Shown here piece by piece: positions 21,808 to 33,300 of a DNA stretch of 64,000 nt. A model generated the notes under the pieces. The model did not search any database and was not told the DNA's origin. It worked only from the letters and a program-made list of their open reading frames with translations. Position numbers and translations under genes: made by a program. The first letter of the stretch is position 1. Each line of letters begins with the position of its first letter. Source of the stretch: Parelaphostrongylus tenuis (lineage: Eukaryota > Nematoda > Chromadorea > Rhabditida > Metastrongylidae); assembly GCA_019055375.1 (NCBI GenBank), contig JAHQIW010000302.1:1-64000 (forward strand), given 5' to 3'.

Positions 21808-21851
21808 GTGCTATACAGGCGCCTGTTTCGTCCTGAATTCAACAGTAGCAC
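21808..21851 (-). ncRNA. Hammerhead-like motif, left arm
   Basis: Minus strand: stem I GTGCTA, core CTGTTGA (one base off CTGANGA), a shortened stem II, GGAC GAAAC, stem III ACAGG/CCTGT, GTA, and stem I TAGCAC. Stem I is a perfect six-pair helix. Confidence 0.5.
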
Positions 21852-22281
21852 CGTTCCTAGGTTCACTCGATCCCCTGAGGCCATACTTCTCCATAAAGGA
21901 TTCGACGCCGAGCAATAAATCACCACAAGCCAGATGATGGAATCACCCGACATTGTAGTGACCGACAGCCGAGCTTGTGGCTTCTGAAGTAAATCATAGC
22001 TCTTCAATCGACCGCTTTTCTTTCATAGACCTAACTCAAACGAAAATAATAAATAATAACATAATAAAACTAAATAATAACAACATAATAATAAGAGCAA
22101 TATTAATAATAACAAAAGCGATCGATTGAAGAGGTATGATTCACTTCAGAGGCCACATGCTCGGCTGTCGGTCACTACAATGTCAGATAATTCCATTATC
22201 TGATTTGTTTTGGTTTATTATTCGGAGTCGACTCCTTCATGGTGGAATATGGCCTCAGGGGATTGAATTAACCGAAGGACG

Positions 22282-22329
22282 GTGGTACTGATGAGTCCCG
22301 GTAGAGCGTAACAGGCGCCTGTATAGCAC
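22282..22329 (+). ncRNA. Hammerhead-like motif, right arm
   Basis: Plus strand: GTGGTA, intact CTGATGA (22288-22294), stem II GTCCC..GAGCG (damaged), GTAAC where GAAAC is expected, stem III ACAGGCGCCTGT, A, and TAGCAC. Each arm keeps the part that the other has lost. Confidence 0.5.
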
Positions 22330-22349
22330 TTAGACATGACTCAAGAATG

Positions 22350-23110
22350 CAATTTCCTTCTCAGATTATCATTGCTTAAGCTAAGTCTATAAAAAAGCGG
22401 TCAATTGAAGAAGTATGATTCTTATCTTGTTATTACTACCATATTATATTACGGTAACCGGTCAACCCGAATACGAGAGCATGCTCTCTAGCAACGTTGT
22501 TAGAGTGATGCTGACAAACTAGTACAAAGTTCGGCATTCGACATCAAACTGGCGGCATACTGTGTCGAGGGAACGCTTGAATGCCCATTATCCGCTAGAA
22601 ACTGCTGGTATTGAGCCAGTGATATCTGATACCACGATTAACTCGAAGATTTATCACTTCGCTAGTCCAGTGATCTATCGCAATTGCAGCAACGCTTTTG
22701 ATGCTTCTCCTTGTTAATTTTTAAGGCTTCCACATTATAGAACTAGCATATTACTGCTATCCATTTCCGGACTATTTGGGTACTACAAGGATATCGCCAC
22801 TAGCCCGTTTCGCAGCACGCGGCATCACTAACCACTCGGCACTGCGGACTGCTCGCTGCGCGCGGCGTGGTGGAGCTGGTAGACTGCCCCGTTGTGCCCA
22901 AAATGTTGTTTACATTGGCGAGCTATTTAAGCCAACCGAGGCACCTGTCAACATATTAACGATAGCCGTGTTCTCATTTGAATTGGTTCTGTCATAGAGT
23001 TGGGATTTTTCGAAAGAACCTCTTTTGCTAATCAGAGATCCTCATTAGATTTTTCGTAATCATTCGAGAGCTCAATTCTTAGTTTCTCTAAGAAAATATC
23101 TGGCACAATT
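22350..23110. other. No gene recognised
   Basis: This includes a GC-richer patch (22800-22930) with a 73-codon frame (22776-22997) that has no recognisable domain. Confidence 0.4.
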
Positions 23111-23115
23111 CCTGA

Positions 23116-24351
23116 TGTTCTTCTTTGAGCCAAACACGAGGCGTTACATTGAATTTTATTTGACAGCTGACGTTTCGGCAGTTCGCCTTCTTCAGAGCCT
23201 GAAAAGGTCAAATTGTCTGCAATCCAATAAGCCAAACACCTTTATTACTCCTTTAGAAAAAATCACCAGACCTAGATTTCAATCGCATCAACCACATAAT
23301 GATCTCTCAACATACTCACCGCTTTTATATGTGTTCCACTGAATCGTTCAAGTGAAGGCAACCGGAAGGAGATCACATGGGCTCGTAATGCACCTTACCC
23401 GTCAAAACAACAGTCTTGTATACTGACTCAAATCGCGGGTGATAACGACGCATTCCTCCCTGCGGTTTATAGTTGGACTGGTCGTATTGATCCAAAACGC
23501 TTCCAAGACCTTTCGCGCTGATGTTTTTTGTTCCTGCGCAAGAATGGTAACTTCGATCTCAAAATCAACTCCGCCGTGTTTCTTTTCTCTATGCGTCCCT
23601 AGCAGGGTGTTCCGTCTAGTAGGACGCTTATCAGCTAGGTGTTCTTCTATGCGTGCATAGAACGGCCTACCCGTTTGGCCAATATATTTATGGCTACACG
23701 CTTTGCAAGAGATTAAGTAGACTGTATCTAAGCTCATACATTCACCGTCTCTGCCGTTAGGGCATATTTTACAATGTTTTATTATAGAGAGACGGTCATA
23801 TAAGCGGTTGCGAACTAGTTGGCGTCTTAGAGTATCAGGTGGTATTTCAATAATAGCCACCGATTGCTCTAGACCCGCTCTATTCAAACAGCGTTCTATA
23901 GTTGTACTAATCTCTTTAAAAAAAAAAACGGGAGTATGAACGGGACATTCCTTTTATTCAAGTTTTCGTTCGGAGGCGTACTCTTTCCTCTAAACCTAAG
24001 CCGAGTGGCTACAAATTCGTATCCATTAGAAGTGGTTATTTCCCGAGCCAGTTTCACGGATTTTACTCTCTGCTCCTCGGTACGTGCATTGGCTGCTGTT
24101 CGAAACATGTTTTTTTACCAGTGCCTTTTTCGTATGTGAGGGATGAGAAGTAGATAGTGAACCAGGATATTCTTGTTACTTGGCTTTCGGTATCAGTTCG
24201 TTATGTAGCCGCTCTCGCTTAAGCTTATTTCCACGTTCAAGAGAGGAAACCATTCATCTTTTGGCATCTCTCAGGTAGCTCCTCTTGAGTGGAACAGATA
24301 ACCAAACAATCATCTATATACCTACAGTAGAGTAATGGCCGTAGATCCATC
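23116..24351 (-). mobile_element. Penelope-like element copy, 5'-truncated
   Basis: On the minus strand it runs from the RT region just before motif C (TATATAGATGACTG at about 24310, matching 6928 of the full copy) through a broken RT/linker part (24108-23896) and the GIY-YIG nuclease (23887-23402; VYLISCKACSHKYIGQTGRP) to the pLTR with hammerhead motif (23201-23164). Frames are broken between 24108 and 23887 and at the start. It abuts a second copy in the opposite orientation at 24351/24352. Confidence 0.82.
23164..23201 (-). ncRNA. Hammerhead-like motif in Penelope pLTR
   Basis: Minus strand: CAGGCT, CTGAAGA, GGC-GAACT-GCC, GAAAC, GTC, AGCTG. All bases of the core match the full-length copy. 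Confidence 0.55.
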
Positions 24352-25155
24352 ACCACCGAATACTCTAAGACGCCAACCAGTTCGCAACAGCTTATATGAC
24401 CTTATCTGTATAATGTAAGATTGTAAAATATGTCCTAACGGCAGAGAGGGTGATTGTATGAGGGTAGGTACAGTTTACCTAATCTTTTCAAAGCGTGTAA
24501 CGATAAATATCTTGGCAAAACGGGTAGGCCGCTCTATGCCCGCACAGAAGAAAACCTAGCTGACAAGCGTTTAAATAGACGGAACACCCGTTAGTGACGC
24601 ATACAGAACAGAAAAACGACGGAGTTGATTTTGAGGTCGAAGTCACCATTCTTGCGCAGGAACAAAAAACATCAGCGCAAAAAATTCTTGAAGCACTTTG
24701 GATTAGTACCACCAATCCGACCATAAACCGCAGGAAAGAATGCCTCGTTGTCACTCGTGATTTGAGTTAGTATATAAGACAGTTGTTTTGCTGGGTAAGG
24801 TGCAATACGAGCCTACGTGATTTCCTTCCGGTGGTCTCCACTTGAATCATTTTGTGGAACATATATAAAAAGCGGTGATTTTGTTGAGAGCTGATTATGT
24901 ACCTGATGCGATTGGAATCTAGGTCTGGATTTTTCCTAAAGAAGTGATCAAGGTGTTTGGCTTATTAAATTGCGGGCAATTTGACCTTTCCAGGCTCTGA
25001 CGAAGGTGAACTGCCGAAACGACAGCTGTTAAGTAAAGGTTATTGTAACATCTCGTGTTTGGCTTAAAGAGGAATATCAGGAATTGTATTGAAGCACGCT
25101 AAAGGTTAATAGACAGTTGGTCTTAGGATTTGTTAGAAGAAGTACCAACAAAGTC
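24352..25155 (+). mobile_element. Penelope-like copy running into the start of a second unit
   Basis: Plus strand: it starts within the linker before the nuclease (matching 7450 of the full copy), continues through a broken GIY-YIG part and the 3' UTR to a pLTR at about 24985-25070 (CTGACGA..GAAAC core at 24997). It then continues into the first codons of the N-terminal frame (25091-25150). The order pLTR then next unit start is the tandem arrangement seen in Penelope elements. Several frameshifts and a TAG are present. Confidence 0.75.
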
Positions 25156-25900
25156 AAAACTCTCAACGTACTCATCAATTTCATAAATCTTCCACGAAGT
25201 TGCTCAAGTGGAGACCACTGGTAAAGATCATATAGGCTCGTGATATACATCCTACATCAAAATAAACGTCTTACTGGGTTGAGGAAAATATTCCTTAACA
25301 CCAACGAAAGATTCAATTTTTTTGCTTGTTTCACACAGTATCGGTTATTGTAATTTTAACTGGATCTTTGTACGAACTATGAATTCTCAGCAGGTGTTAA
25401 AAAATTCCTTTTGGTTTATTATATACTGGCTCATATCACGAGTGATTATGAGGCATTTCTTTCTACGATTCACAGTTGGACGATGGTAATAATCTAAAAT
25501 GCTTCTAAAACTCTTCGTATTGATATTTTATATTTCCGCGCCAGGTTAGTGACTTTTATATCAAAATCTACTCCGTCATACAAATGTGGCCCTATGCGAG
25601 CTTGACGGGCTGTTTGGCCTAGCATCACGCATGTCAGCTAGGTGTTCTTTTATGCGGACACATAGTAACCTACAAATTTCACCAATGTGGTTATCGCTGC
25701 ACGCTTTACAAGAGATTAGATGAATTGTGCCTGTGCTCAAGAAATCGCCGTCTTTACTGCTAGGGCATATTTGACAATATTCTGTTGTACAGAGAAGATC
25801 GCTTTAGGTATTTCAAACTGGTTGGAGCCTCAGATTATTCAGTACCTTCAAAAAATATTCGCGCAGCTCTTAAAACACTTCGACGGGAGGGCTTGAAAGT
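25156..25900 (-). pseudogene. Penelope-like element copy, degenerate
   Basis: Minus strand: the end of the RT region (25890-25800), the Cys-rich linker, a GIY-YIG remnant (25760-25640) and the 3' UTR (25290-25156). It is more diverged than the neighbouring copies and shares the AGTAAGACATTTATTTTGATGTAGG block with the copy at 26590, so the two belong to one older subfamily. Confidence 0.65.
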
Positions 25901-25904
25901 CGCT

Positions 25905-26270
25905 GGACTATGTTCGAGTACAGGAAGTTGAGGGTTATTGGCACTTCACGGATCGCAGTCATTAACGAACATTGTTCGAATATACTAAACAATGGAGGAG
26001 CTTTATCAGTTATACGAGCATGATGGATCACTCAAGGAATTCATTACGACAATTCCGACTCGAACTCTTTTTAAAGAAGTGCATGAAAAAATCATGAGCG
26101 ATGTCTTATTCTTATAAGGATTCGAATTTTGATGAGATGGTTTGATTAGTTTATTAACTTTTTGTGGATAGTACTAACATTTCCATGGCATTGACTGTTT
26201 TTGGAACCTCGCAATAACGTTCAAAATATTTTCAAAAAAGAATGTTAAAAGCCTAAGCGAGATTGGTACA
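25905..26270. other. No gene recognised
   Basis: AT-rich spacer. Confidence 0.4.
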
Positions 26271-26273
26271 CTA

Positions 26274-26324
26274 GTGCCATACACCGGTGTTTCGGAGGTA
26301 TCGCCCTCCTCGTCAGTGACCCAC
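26274..26324 (-). ncRNA. Hammerhead ribozyme, stand-alone, intact core
   Basis: Minus strand: GTCA, CTGACGA (26316-26310), stem II GGAGG-GCGATA-CCTCC with five perfect pairs, GAAA (26293-26290), stem III ACACC/GGTGT with five perfect pairs and no loop, GTA with the predicted cut after 26280, then TGGC completing stem I (four pairs, one wobble). All conserved core positions of the hammerhead family are present. It is not inside one of the palindromes listed here. The loopless stem III suggests that it works as a dimer, or is a retrozyme-type sequence. Activity is inferred. Confidence 0.72.
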
Positions 26325-26329
26325 GCCCC

Positions 26330-26585
26330 TCATTAAGCCTTGCACTGTAGCAAGGAGCGAAGCGCATATGGTGACGACACGACGTACAATGGCACTGTGT
26401 CATCATCACTTCTCATTCGATGGATCGTAGCTGGTGGAAAAAATTGATCCAAGGCATCGACTGTTTAAAAGAAAAAATAAACTGTCTCCCTCCGTTTTTT
26501 AAAGAAATAAACTGTTTTCCCTTCCTAAACATTCATACTTTGCACACAAATCCACTTGAAATTACACTAACCGATACCGTGTGAA
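26330..26585. other. No gene recognised
   Basis: Spacer between the hammerhead and the next Penelope copy. Confidence 0.4.
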
Positions 26586-26589
26586 ACAA

Positions 26590-27072
26590 GCATAAATATT
26601 TTCTTCCGCTGGCGTTAAAGAATATTTTCTTCAAACCAGTAAGACATTTATTTTGATGTAGGAGGTATATCACGAACTTATGTGATTTCTACCGCTGGTC
26701 TCCACTTGAGCAACTTAGTGGAAGATTTATAAAATTGACGAGTATGTTGAGAGTTGATTTTGTATATATCTAAGAGAATTGAGTAATGAGCAAAAACGCG
26801 GCCTCAGACGGGAATCGAACCCGCGTTTCATCCTATCGGGGACGCGTGCTCCAACCACTACACCACCGAGGCACATTTGCCCGACCGCTCATTCTTCAAC
26901 ATCTCTAAGTTAGCTATCAGCCACCAACCTTTGACAGGTTTGGTCGGGTATGCGATTTCGCTTTATATAAAATGTCGTGTTTGGCTTAACAAAAAGATCA
27001 AAGATTACTGGAGCATGCCGAGGTTTTTAGGTGATCGTTCTTGGGATTTATTGAAAGTACTTGAAGCATAAG
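26590..27072 (+). mobile_element. Penelope-like fragment interrupted by a tRNA-like element
   Basis: 26590-26765 is the end of the coding region and 3' UTR of a Penelope element. 26985-27072 is the last part of a pLTR (TGTCGTGTTTGGCTTAA) followed by the first codons of the N-terminal frame (GGAGCATGCCGAGG). Between them a tRNA-like fold-back repeat is inserted, so that repeat is younger than this Penelope copy. Confidence 0.7.
26766..26972 (-). repeat. tRNA-like fold-back repeat (one arm)
   Basis: It matches the left arm of the 2392-2952 element over about 200 bp: the CTAAGAGAATTGAGT border, the 72-nt tRNA-like module on the minus strand with box B GGGTTCGATTCCCG, and the ACCAACCTTTGACAGGTTTGGTCGGGTATGCG hairpin region. 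Only one arm is present. Confidence 0.7.
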
Positions 27073-27227
27073 ATTGTGCCGTTGAAGATGAATAATTGCA
27101 ATTATTACAACTTTACAAGCCCGTTAGAGCTCACCATATAATCATGTGACATTTGATTTTTTTGAAGAATCATTAATTACAGGTGCTTCAATCTCTGTAG
27201 AAATATCTTTCTGCCAAGTCGTCCGTC

Positions 27228-27317
27228 ATGCTTTCCCACCACACAATGTTTTATTTTCGAGTGGTTATGCTGACGATAACCACACTCTCTATCATCATGC
27301 ACATTGCATTTATACTG
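27228..27317 (+). CDS. GPCR(+) exon 1, TM1
   Basis: ATG at 27228; MLSHHTMFYFRVVMLTITT then LSIIMHIAFIL, then donor GTGAAT. This frame was chosen over the overlapping frame starting at 27146 because it aligns with exon 1 of the minus-strand paralogue. Confidence 0.7.
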
Positions 27318-30300
27318 GTGAATTTTTCAGATATTGGATCGTTGATTTTTATAGAACTTTTTAACGCTTCTATGTGTTTATCATTGCTGCTGATGAAGTT
27401 TATTACCGACTGAGCGGTGATTATGATCCTAAAAAGCCCTTCTGTATGAGTAACCTCTTGAAAGTCTCGTTTATCGGAATAATTTATTCTAGAGTATTCG
27501 GAGATTATGTGGTTTTGGCGCTCGCTCGGCTTACTTAGTCCTTGGGTTTATGGCAATTTTTGGCCTGGCTTCCTCATTCGGCACTATGATCAGTGCGCTA
27601 CTAGCACTGACTGGAATGCAGTCGAATGACTGTGTCGTCATATGGCGGGTTAGTCAATAGAAGTTCGCTCAATTTCTATGTCATCAAAAATGTGTTAATC
27701 CAAAAGATCCTTAGGAGAGAACGTTTACAATGACATATCTAAATCTCAGAAAAAGTACCACTTTAACGCACGCTTAGAACTACTGGACGCTGTTCAAGCA
27801 ACTGAACGAATTATCACCCAGAGTATAGAATGCGAGCTTGAGAGGACGACGCTAAGAGTGTTCCGTGTAACACAAGCAGAAAACGTGATAAGGAATTCCC
27901 ACCTGGGTCAAAAATAAGATACAAAGCTCTACTGGACAAAAATACAAAGCTCTACTGTCCCACCGAACGGTTGCTACGCTCCGGCCGGCCAAGGGTGCCC
28001 CCGGCCGCCGAGCGACGAACGGCATAAGAAATGCACGAAGAAAACAAGATGGAAAACTCCTGATTCCTTCCGTTCTCGTTAGAAGTGATTGGCACTGGAC
28101 GCGTGGATGTTCTCGCCAACGTCGAGGCGTCCTGTAGAAAAAGGGGAGAGAGAGAGAGAGAGAAAACGAAATCGATTTGTAAATGACATATTTGTGCAAG
28201 TGGACAGAAGGTTTTGCTTTTGCCAATAACTGTTATTTGATGTGGACCAGTCCAAGGAGGTTGTCTTTTGTGTGAAAGGTGGTTCAAAATAGTGACTGGT
28301 TTTTGCGCTCAAGTTTGTCTGTTGGTCTGTTTAGTCGAGGGGTCCGTCAGGTCTCGGCAACATATTTGTTTTCTAAGTCGGAAATTATAATTCCCCCTTA
28401 GTGTGTTGATCTCTCTCGAGTTTCGAACGGGCGAGTTTTTATGCAGTTTGCTTGTCTCTTGATTAAGTTGTGGAAATTGCTCTTGTAATGATACATCGTC
28501 TATTTCTAGTGGTATCGAGAGGTTCACTGGTCTTCGAATGGAACGCCGTGATGGTAGCAGTACCACAGCTTCACGACTAACTCTGAGCGTTTTCGACGAG
28601 TTGCTTAACTCTGCCGATTTTCCAGATATGTCTCGGGTGCACAGGGTCGTCGATGAGAACGACGCTGCCCTCCTTAGGAGGACGTTTTGCTTCTCTTTTC
28701 TTATTCTGTCCACTTTGGTGCTTCCCTAGCTAATCCTAATTGTTTTTCACAGACATCCAGACGTTTACTAGTTTGTTGAATGCGATTACTTCGATATTTG
28801 GCAGTGATCTGCCTGAATCTTTCCATAGGAGTAGAACGTAATATCCATCGGTTCTCTTTTGAATGGATCTGTTGAAACAATCTCAAACTTCTTGATCGAT
28901 TCGTCTCCTTTCTTCGTTTTCTTCGTCAGGATTACCAAATTCCTTAGTTCCAGCGCCTTCTAAAGTGCAAAATTTTTTCACTCATTTTTCTCAAGATCAC
29001 CTACGTTGGGACTCCACAAGAGGGTAGTGTTCACCTGTCCCTTAAAACTAAAACCTTTCTATTCTTAAAAGTCGTCGCACCTGTAATTATTTTGCGCCCT
29101 TTCCTCGCCCGAAGCTGACAGGTGCAGTCCGAGAAGTGCTCCCTGTTCCGGGAACTGTGATTCAGATACTTCCACCGTGGGTTTTCCCGTGGATAAGTAT
29201 CCCAGACTGGTTGAGAGGAGGTGAAGCTTGGACGGTAACTCGACCAGCGGGTTCTCCCCCTTTATCAACGGCCACGGTTGGTCACATCCCACAAGGATGG
29301 CCGGTTGGATCGATTCGTCATCTTGGTTGTCAATGACGTCTTTCTTGATCTTATTTCCCGGATGAAGGCAACGTCGACTTGACTAAAATTTGGCCTTTGG
29401 ATGGCTCTCGATATGTTATTGTGAGTGGAGAACGATAAGAAAAGCTTTTTACCTTGTTGGTCCCATGAAATTCCTAGGATTTTGGGTAACTTGCTAACTG
29501 ATTTGTCGGGCGCTGGTATTTCTGCCATCAAATTTATGTCGTTTGATACGAACTCGCGCAAATTCATATTAAGATCATTCAATATTTGCTTTACGTGTGG
29601 GGAATCCCGTCAATCATTATTGCGCCGGCGATTTTGTTCACTTTAGAAATACTGGTCACAAACAACGATGACAGCCCAATTAGCGTCGCCACCGTTGCAA
29701 TATTTTGGATCTACCACGGTACAGGAGTGATCTACGAAGCACTAATCGGTGCTGAATAAAGCATAATGGCAATTCAACTGGCACTTGTCGGTGCTTTCGG
29801 TTGAATCGCCTATCATGAAAGTGGAGCAGCTGGATGGGACGAAGACGAAATTTGCACTCTGATTACTGATTCCTGCAGCGTAATGCACCGCCCGCTGATG
29901 ATCGATTTCTAGCCGATAGAAAAACACCACAATAGAACACCAAAACTCCAGCGCACGCTAAGCAACGTTGATACGACTTGCACTACGGCTCACAAGTTCG
30001 CACCTGAGCATATTCAACTATCGGTTTTGAATAGGTCTCCAGCTAAATTCAACGAAAACGATGTTTATGAGGAACGGATCGGTTTTGAATGCCCCATTCA
30101 CGCTCAACGGAGCGACAATCTCCGAATGCTCCAGTTACGTCTATCTAGGTCGTGAAATCAACATGATGAACGACCTAGCTCCAAAGTTGAGCAGGAGGAA
30201 ACGAGCGGCTAGGGGAACGTTTGAGAGCGTCGAAGATGTAGTGAAGAGGACAAAGAACATCCGACTCCGTGCCCACCTTTTCGACTCGACGATCATCCCT

Positions 30301-33300
30301 GCCCTAACGTATGCACCAGAAACCTGGTCGCTGCGTAAGCAGGATGAAAGATCACTTGGAGTTATCGAACGTGCAGTCGAAAGGTCGATGCTAGGAGTAT
30401 CCCGTACTTCGCAAATGAGAGAAAGGATCCGAAGTTCCGTCCTACGTCAACGATCGAAAATCAGAGACGGCGTCTTACACTCCAGGATATCAAAAATAAG
30501 GTGGGCCGGACACGTGATGCGCTTCAGTGACAACCGATAGATGAGAGCCGTTACCGACTGGATTCTTCGGGACATCAAGCGCTCCAAAGGACGGTTAACG
30601 TCCCGTTGGTCTGATTTCTTGACGAAAGCTACAGAAGAAAGATATGACGCTCAGCAAATCCCTAGAGCGAGGAGGACCCACTGGGGTACTCTTGCACGCG
30701 ATAGGGAAAAATGGAAGTGTTGCTGCTACCCGCTCGAGTCACTCGACGATCAACGGGACGATAGGTGATACAGGTGATACCCCACAAACGAAAGTGTCTA
30801 GAAATGAAGCGCGCCACGTGCATAATCTAATCCACTGACAACCCTCGAAGGACGTCAACATCTCTCATCGGTATTAAGCCCGCAATATCAAGACCAGCCA
30901 CTCATGGTCAGAGTTTGTTTTTTACGAAAACCGTAGAAAAGCTCCATAAAAGAAGCAGAACCCTTTGACACCTTTGACGTCAAGGGGACAAATGGGGTTT
31001 CTTCTTCGATTTTTTTCTCTTTCAAATGGGATAGCTGCTAAAGGCTGTGGTATGTAGAACGCCTCGGCAGTCTTAACCGGAAGACAGGATACTAGGATAA
31101 CGGAAAATAGTGATCACTAGACAAGGATTTTATTTCCACATCCGCTATTTCAATCAGGGCAAGTTCCAGCTCGGGGAACTATGCTCTCGCTTTTCGCGAT
31201 TAACGGGGTATGTGGCTTAAGGAACTGTTAGACAACAAACTGGTAACCAATAACGACGCTTAAGATAGGAGAACTCCACAAATTGGGCGCAGCAGTATGA
31301 GAGAAGCATTCAAAACGGCTTAATGTCGTTCTATAGGATAACGCTCGACGTGGAACATTTTATAGTGGATTTGTAACTTTCAAAAGAAACTGAGCTGGAC
31401 CAAGGTACCATATTCACTGTATGGCCCTGATATTGCTCCATCGCATCATCGTCTCTCCAATTCCTTGAAGCACTATCTGGGAGAAAAAATACAAAGACTA
31501 CAACCAGTGCAAAGTGACCTCACCATCCTTTTTAATTGCTGGCTCCAGGTAAGGGCTCTCACCCCAGCGTGAGAACAACTCCACCTCCTCTACCCCAGCG
31601 CGAGAACGGCCCCACTCCTCCCTCTGTGACTCTGACCTCAGTGTGGTTATCACTTTCTGTCTCACTGCTCCCTGGCATTCGGCACCCGTCCTCTGAAAGG
31701 GAGTTGAAGGTTCGATCCCCTACCACAGCATTTCACTTCAGTCACTGTAGTTTTTGGTGCTATCTTTTCTATACCGATTACTGCTGAAAGTTCTCTATAA
31801 CGTATTTTTGTAGCGAAAAACGCGCAGTTGTCTAACATTTCCCTACTTTTTGACACAAAACGTAGATCGCAGACATAGAACGTAGATGTATTTACATTAG
31901 AATGCTACAAGTTGCACATTGTTTGAACTTAATGTCATAAATTGCAGATTGTTGAATAAATATTGACAAATAAGTCGTATACATTGCCGCTTGTGTTACG
32001 GCGTTACTATAGGAGATATGGTGTGATTTGGTGTGTCAGTGATTAAAGCATATTGTAGTGAAAGCAAGAAGATAACATAAAGAAGTACAGTGAACGTCTG
32101 GTAGGGAATCGAACCAGCAGCCTTTTTCCCGATAGACAGGTGTCGAGTGGCAGAGAGGAGTGCGACATACAGTGATTGTCACACTGAAATTACTGTCGCA
32201 GAGGGGAGTGGAGTCGTTCCCACGCTGAGACAGAGGATGTGGAGTGAATCTATCGCTGGTGGTGGGAGCCTTGCCAATTAAATACGCCTAGTTTGGGTCC
32301 GCGAAAGTCAGACCGTTGAGGATTTTATGCATCAACCACAGAACGCTTGAAATATGTCCTCCGAAATATTACGCCATCCTTGATGTTGAGTTTGAATGTG
32401 CAGCGCAGAGTCTACAAGTCATCCTACCTTCGAAAGCCAGTGGACTACACATTGATTGCGAAATCTGGAGGGAAAGGTGGTATTATGAGTAGAATACACG
32501 CAGGCGGACGAACAGAACTTTGAATTGAAGTCTAGGAATGCAGTTGTCTTCAGCCGCTTATAACGATGAGAGCACGTGTTCACGTCCTACAAGAGCCTTA
32601 CGTATTCGCAAATGGAAGTGATGAGATAATAATGGTACTCGTCTCGCGGAAATCATTATGTTCAAGACTGGAATACTACCATGAGTGATGATCGTGCGAG
32701 AAAGAAATGATTCAGACGTGCTTTAGAGTGAGAAGTTCTGTAAAAACGGGTCGCCCGTATGTATTCAAGTATCCTAAGTGAATATGATAATATTAGCTTC
32801 TTATACTACCAATGCATTGAAAAAAAAGGAATTTTGCAAAATCCTAGCGCGAAAGTCATCTCATGTATAATGTCTACACAATTGCCGATCACTTCACTTT
32901 GATTTGTCGTTTGTACAGACATACGGAGATATGATTACCTAGGTTAGGAAAATAAGTTGTACAGAAATATGATTGCCTCAGCTAGAAGTCTATATGAAAA
33001 ACTTATTGAGTGTTCTTCACTACGCCGCAAAGCTAAAAATCGTAATGGTCAAAGCGCACCAACTTTTGCCTTTACCTATTCCATTCATTTTTCTGCTTTT
33101 GGCTAGTGAAGATGCTTTTTCACAAAATAGGGCTCTTCTCAAACTAATGGAATTTCATTATAGTCAGAGAAAATGTTCAAACCATCTCGACATGAGATTT
33201 GAGGTGTGCTAGAACTGTTTTCTTTTGCAGATCACGGGAGGAATTAGCGTCGCCAGTGCACTAAGCATGAACTTTGCCCACTTATACCTGCTTCTACAAC

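Larger units (their letters stand above)
21797..22345. repeat. Hammerhead-type palindromic repeat, second subtype
   Basis: The left arm at 21797-22035 is the reverse complement of the right arm at about 22118-22345. The spacer between them is a run of AATAATAAC-type repeats. Each arm ends with a hammerhead-like motif whose stem III is ACAGGCGCCTGT instead of ACACGTGT. Confidence 0.7.

Noticed and set aside
27146..27364. 72-codon frame as first exon of the plus-strand receptor
   Set aside because: The frame starting at 27228 matches the paralogue and ends at a donor in phase; this one does not.
29600..29740. Hydrophobic stretch on the minus strand as a cuticle collagen N-terminus
   Set aside because: It has no Gly-X-Y repeats nearby and is closed by stops on both sides.
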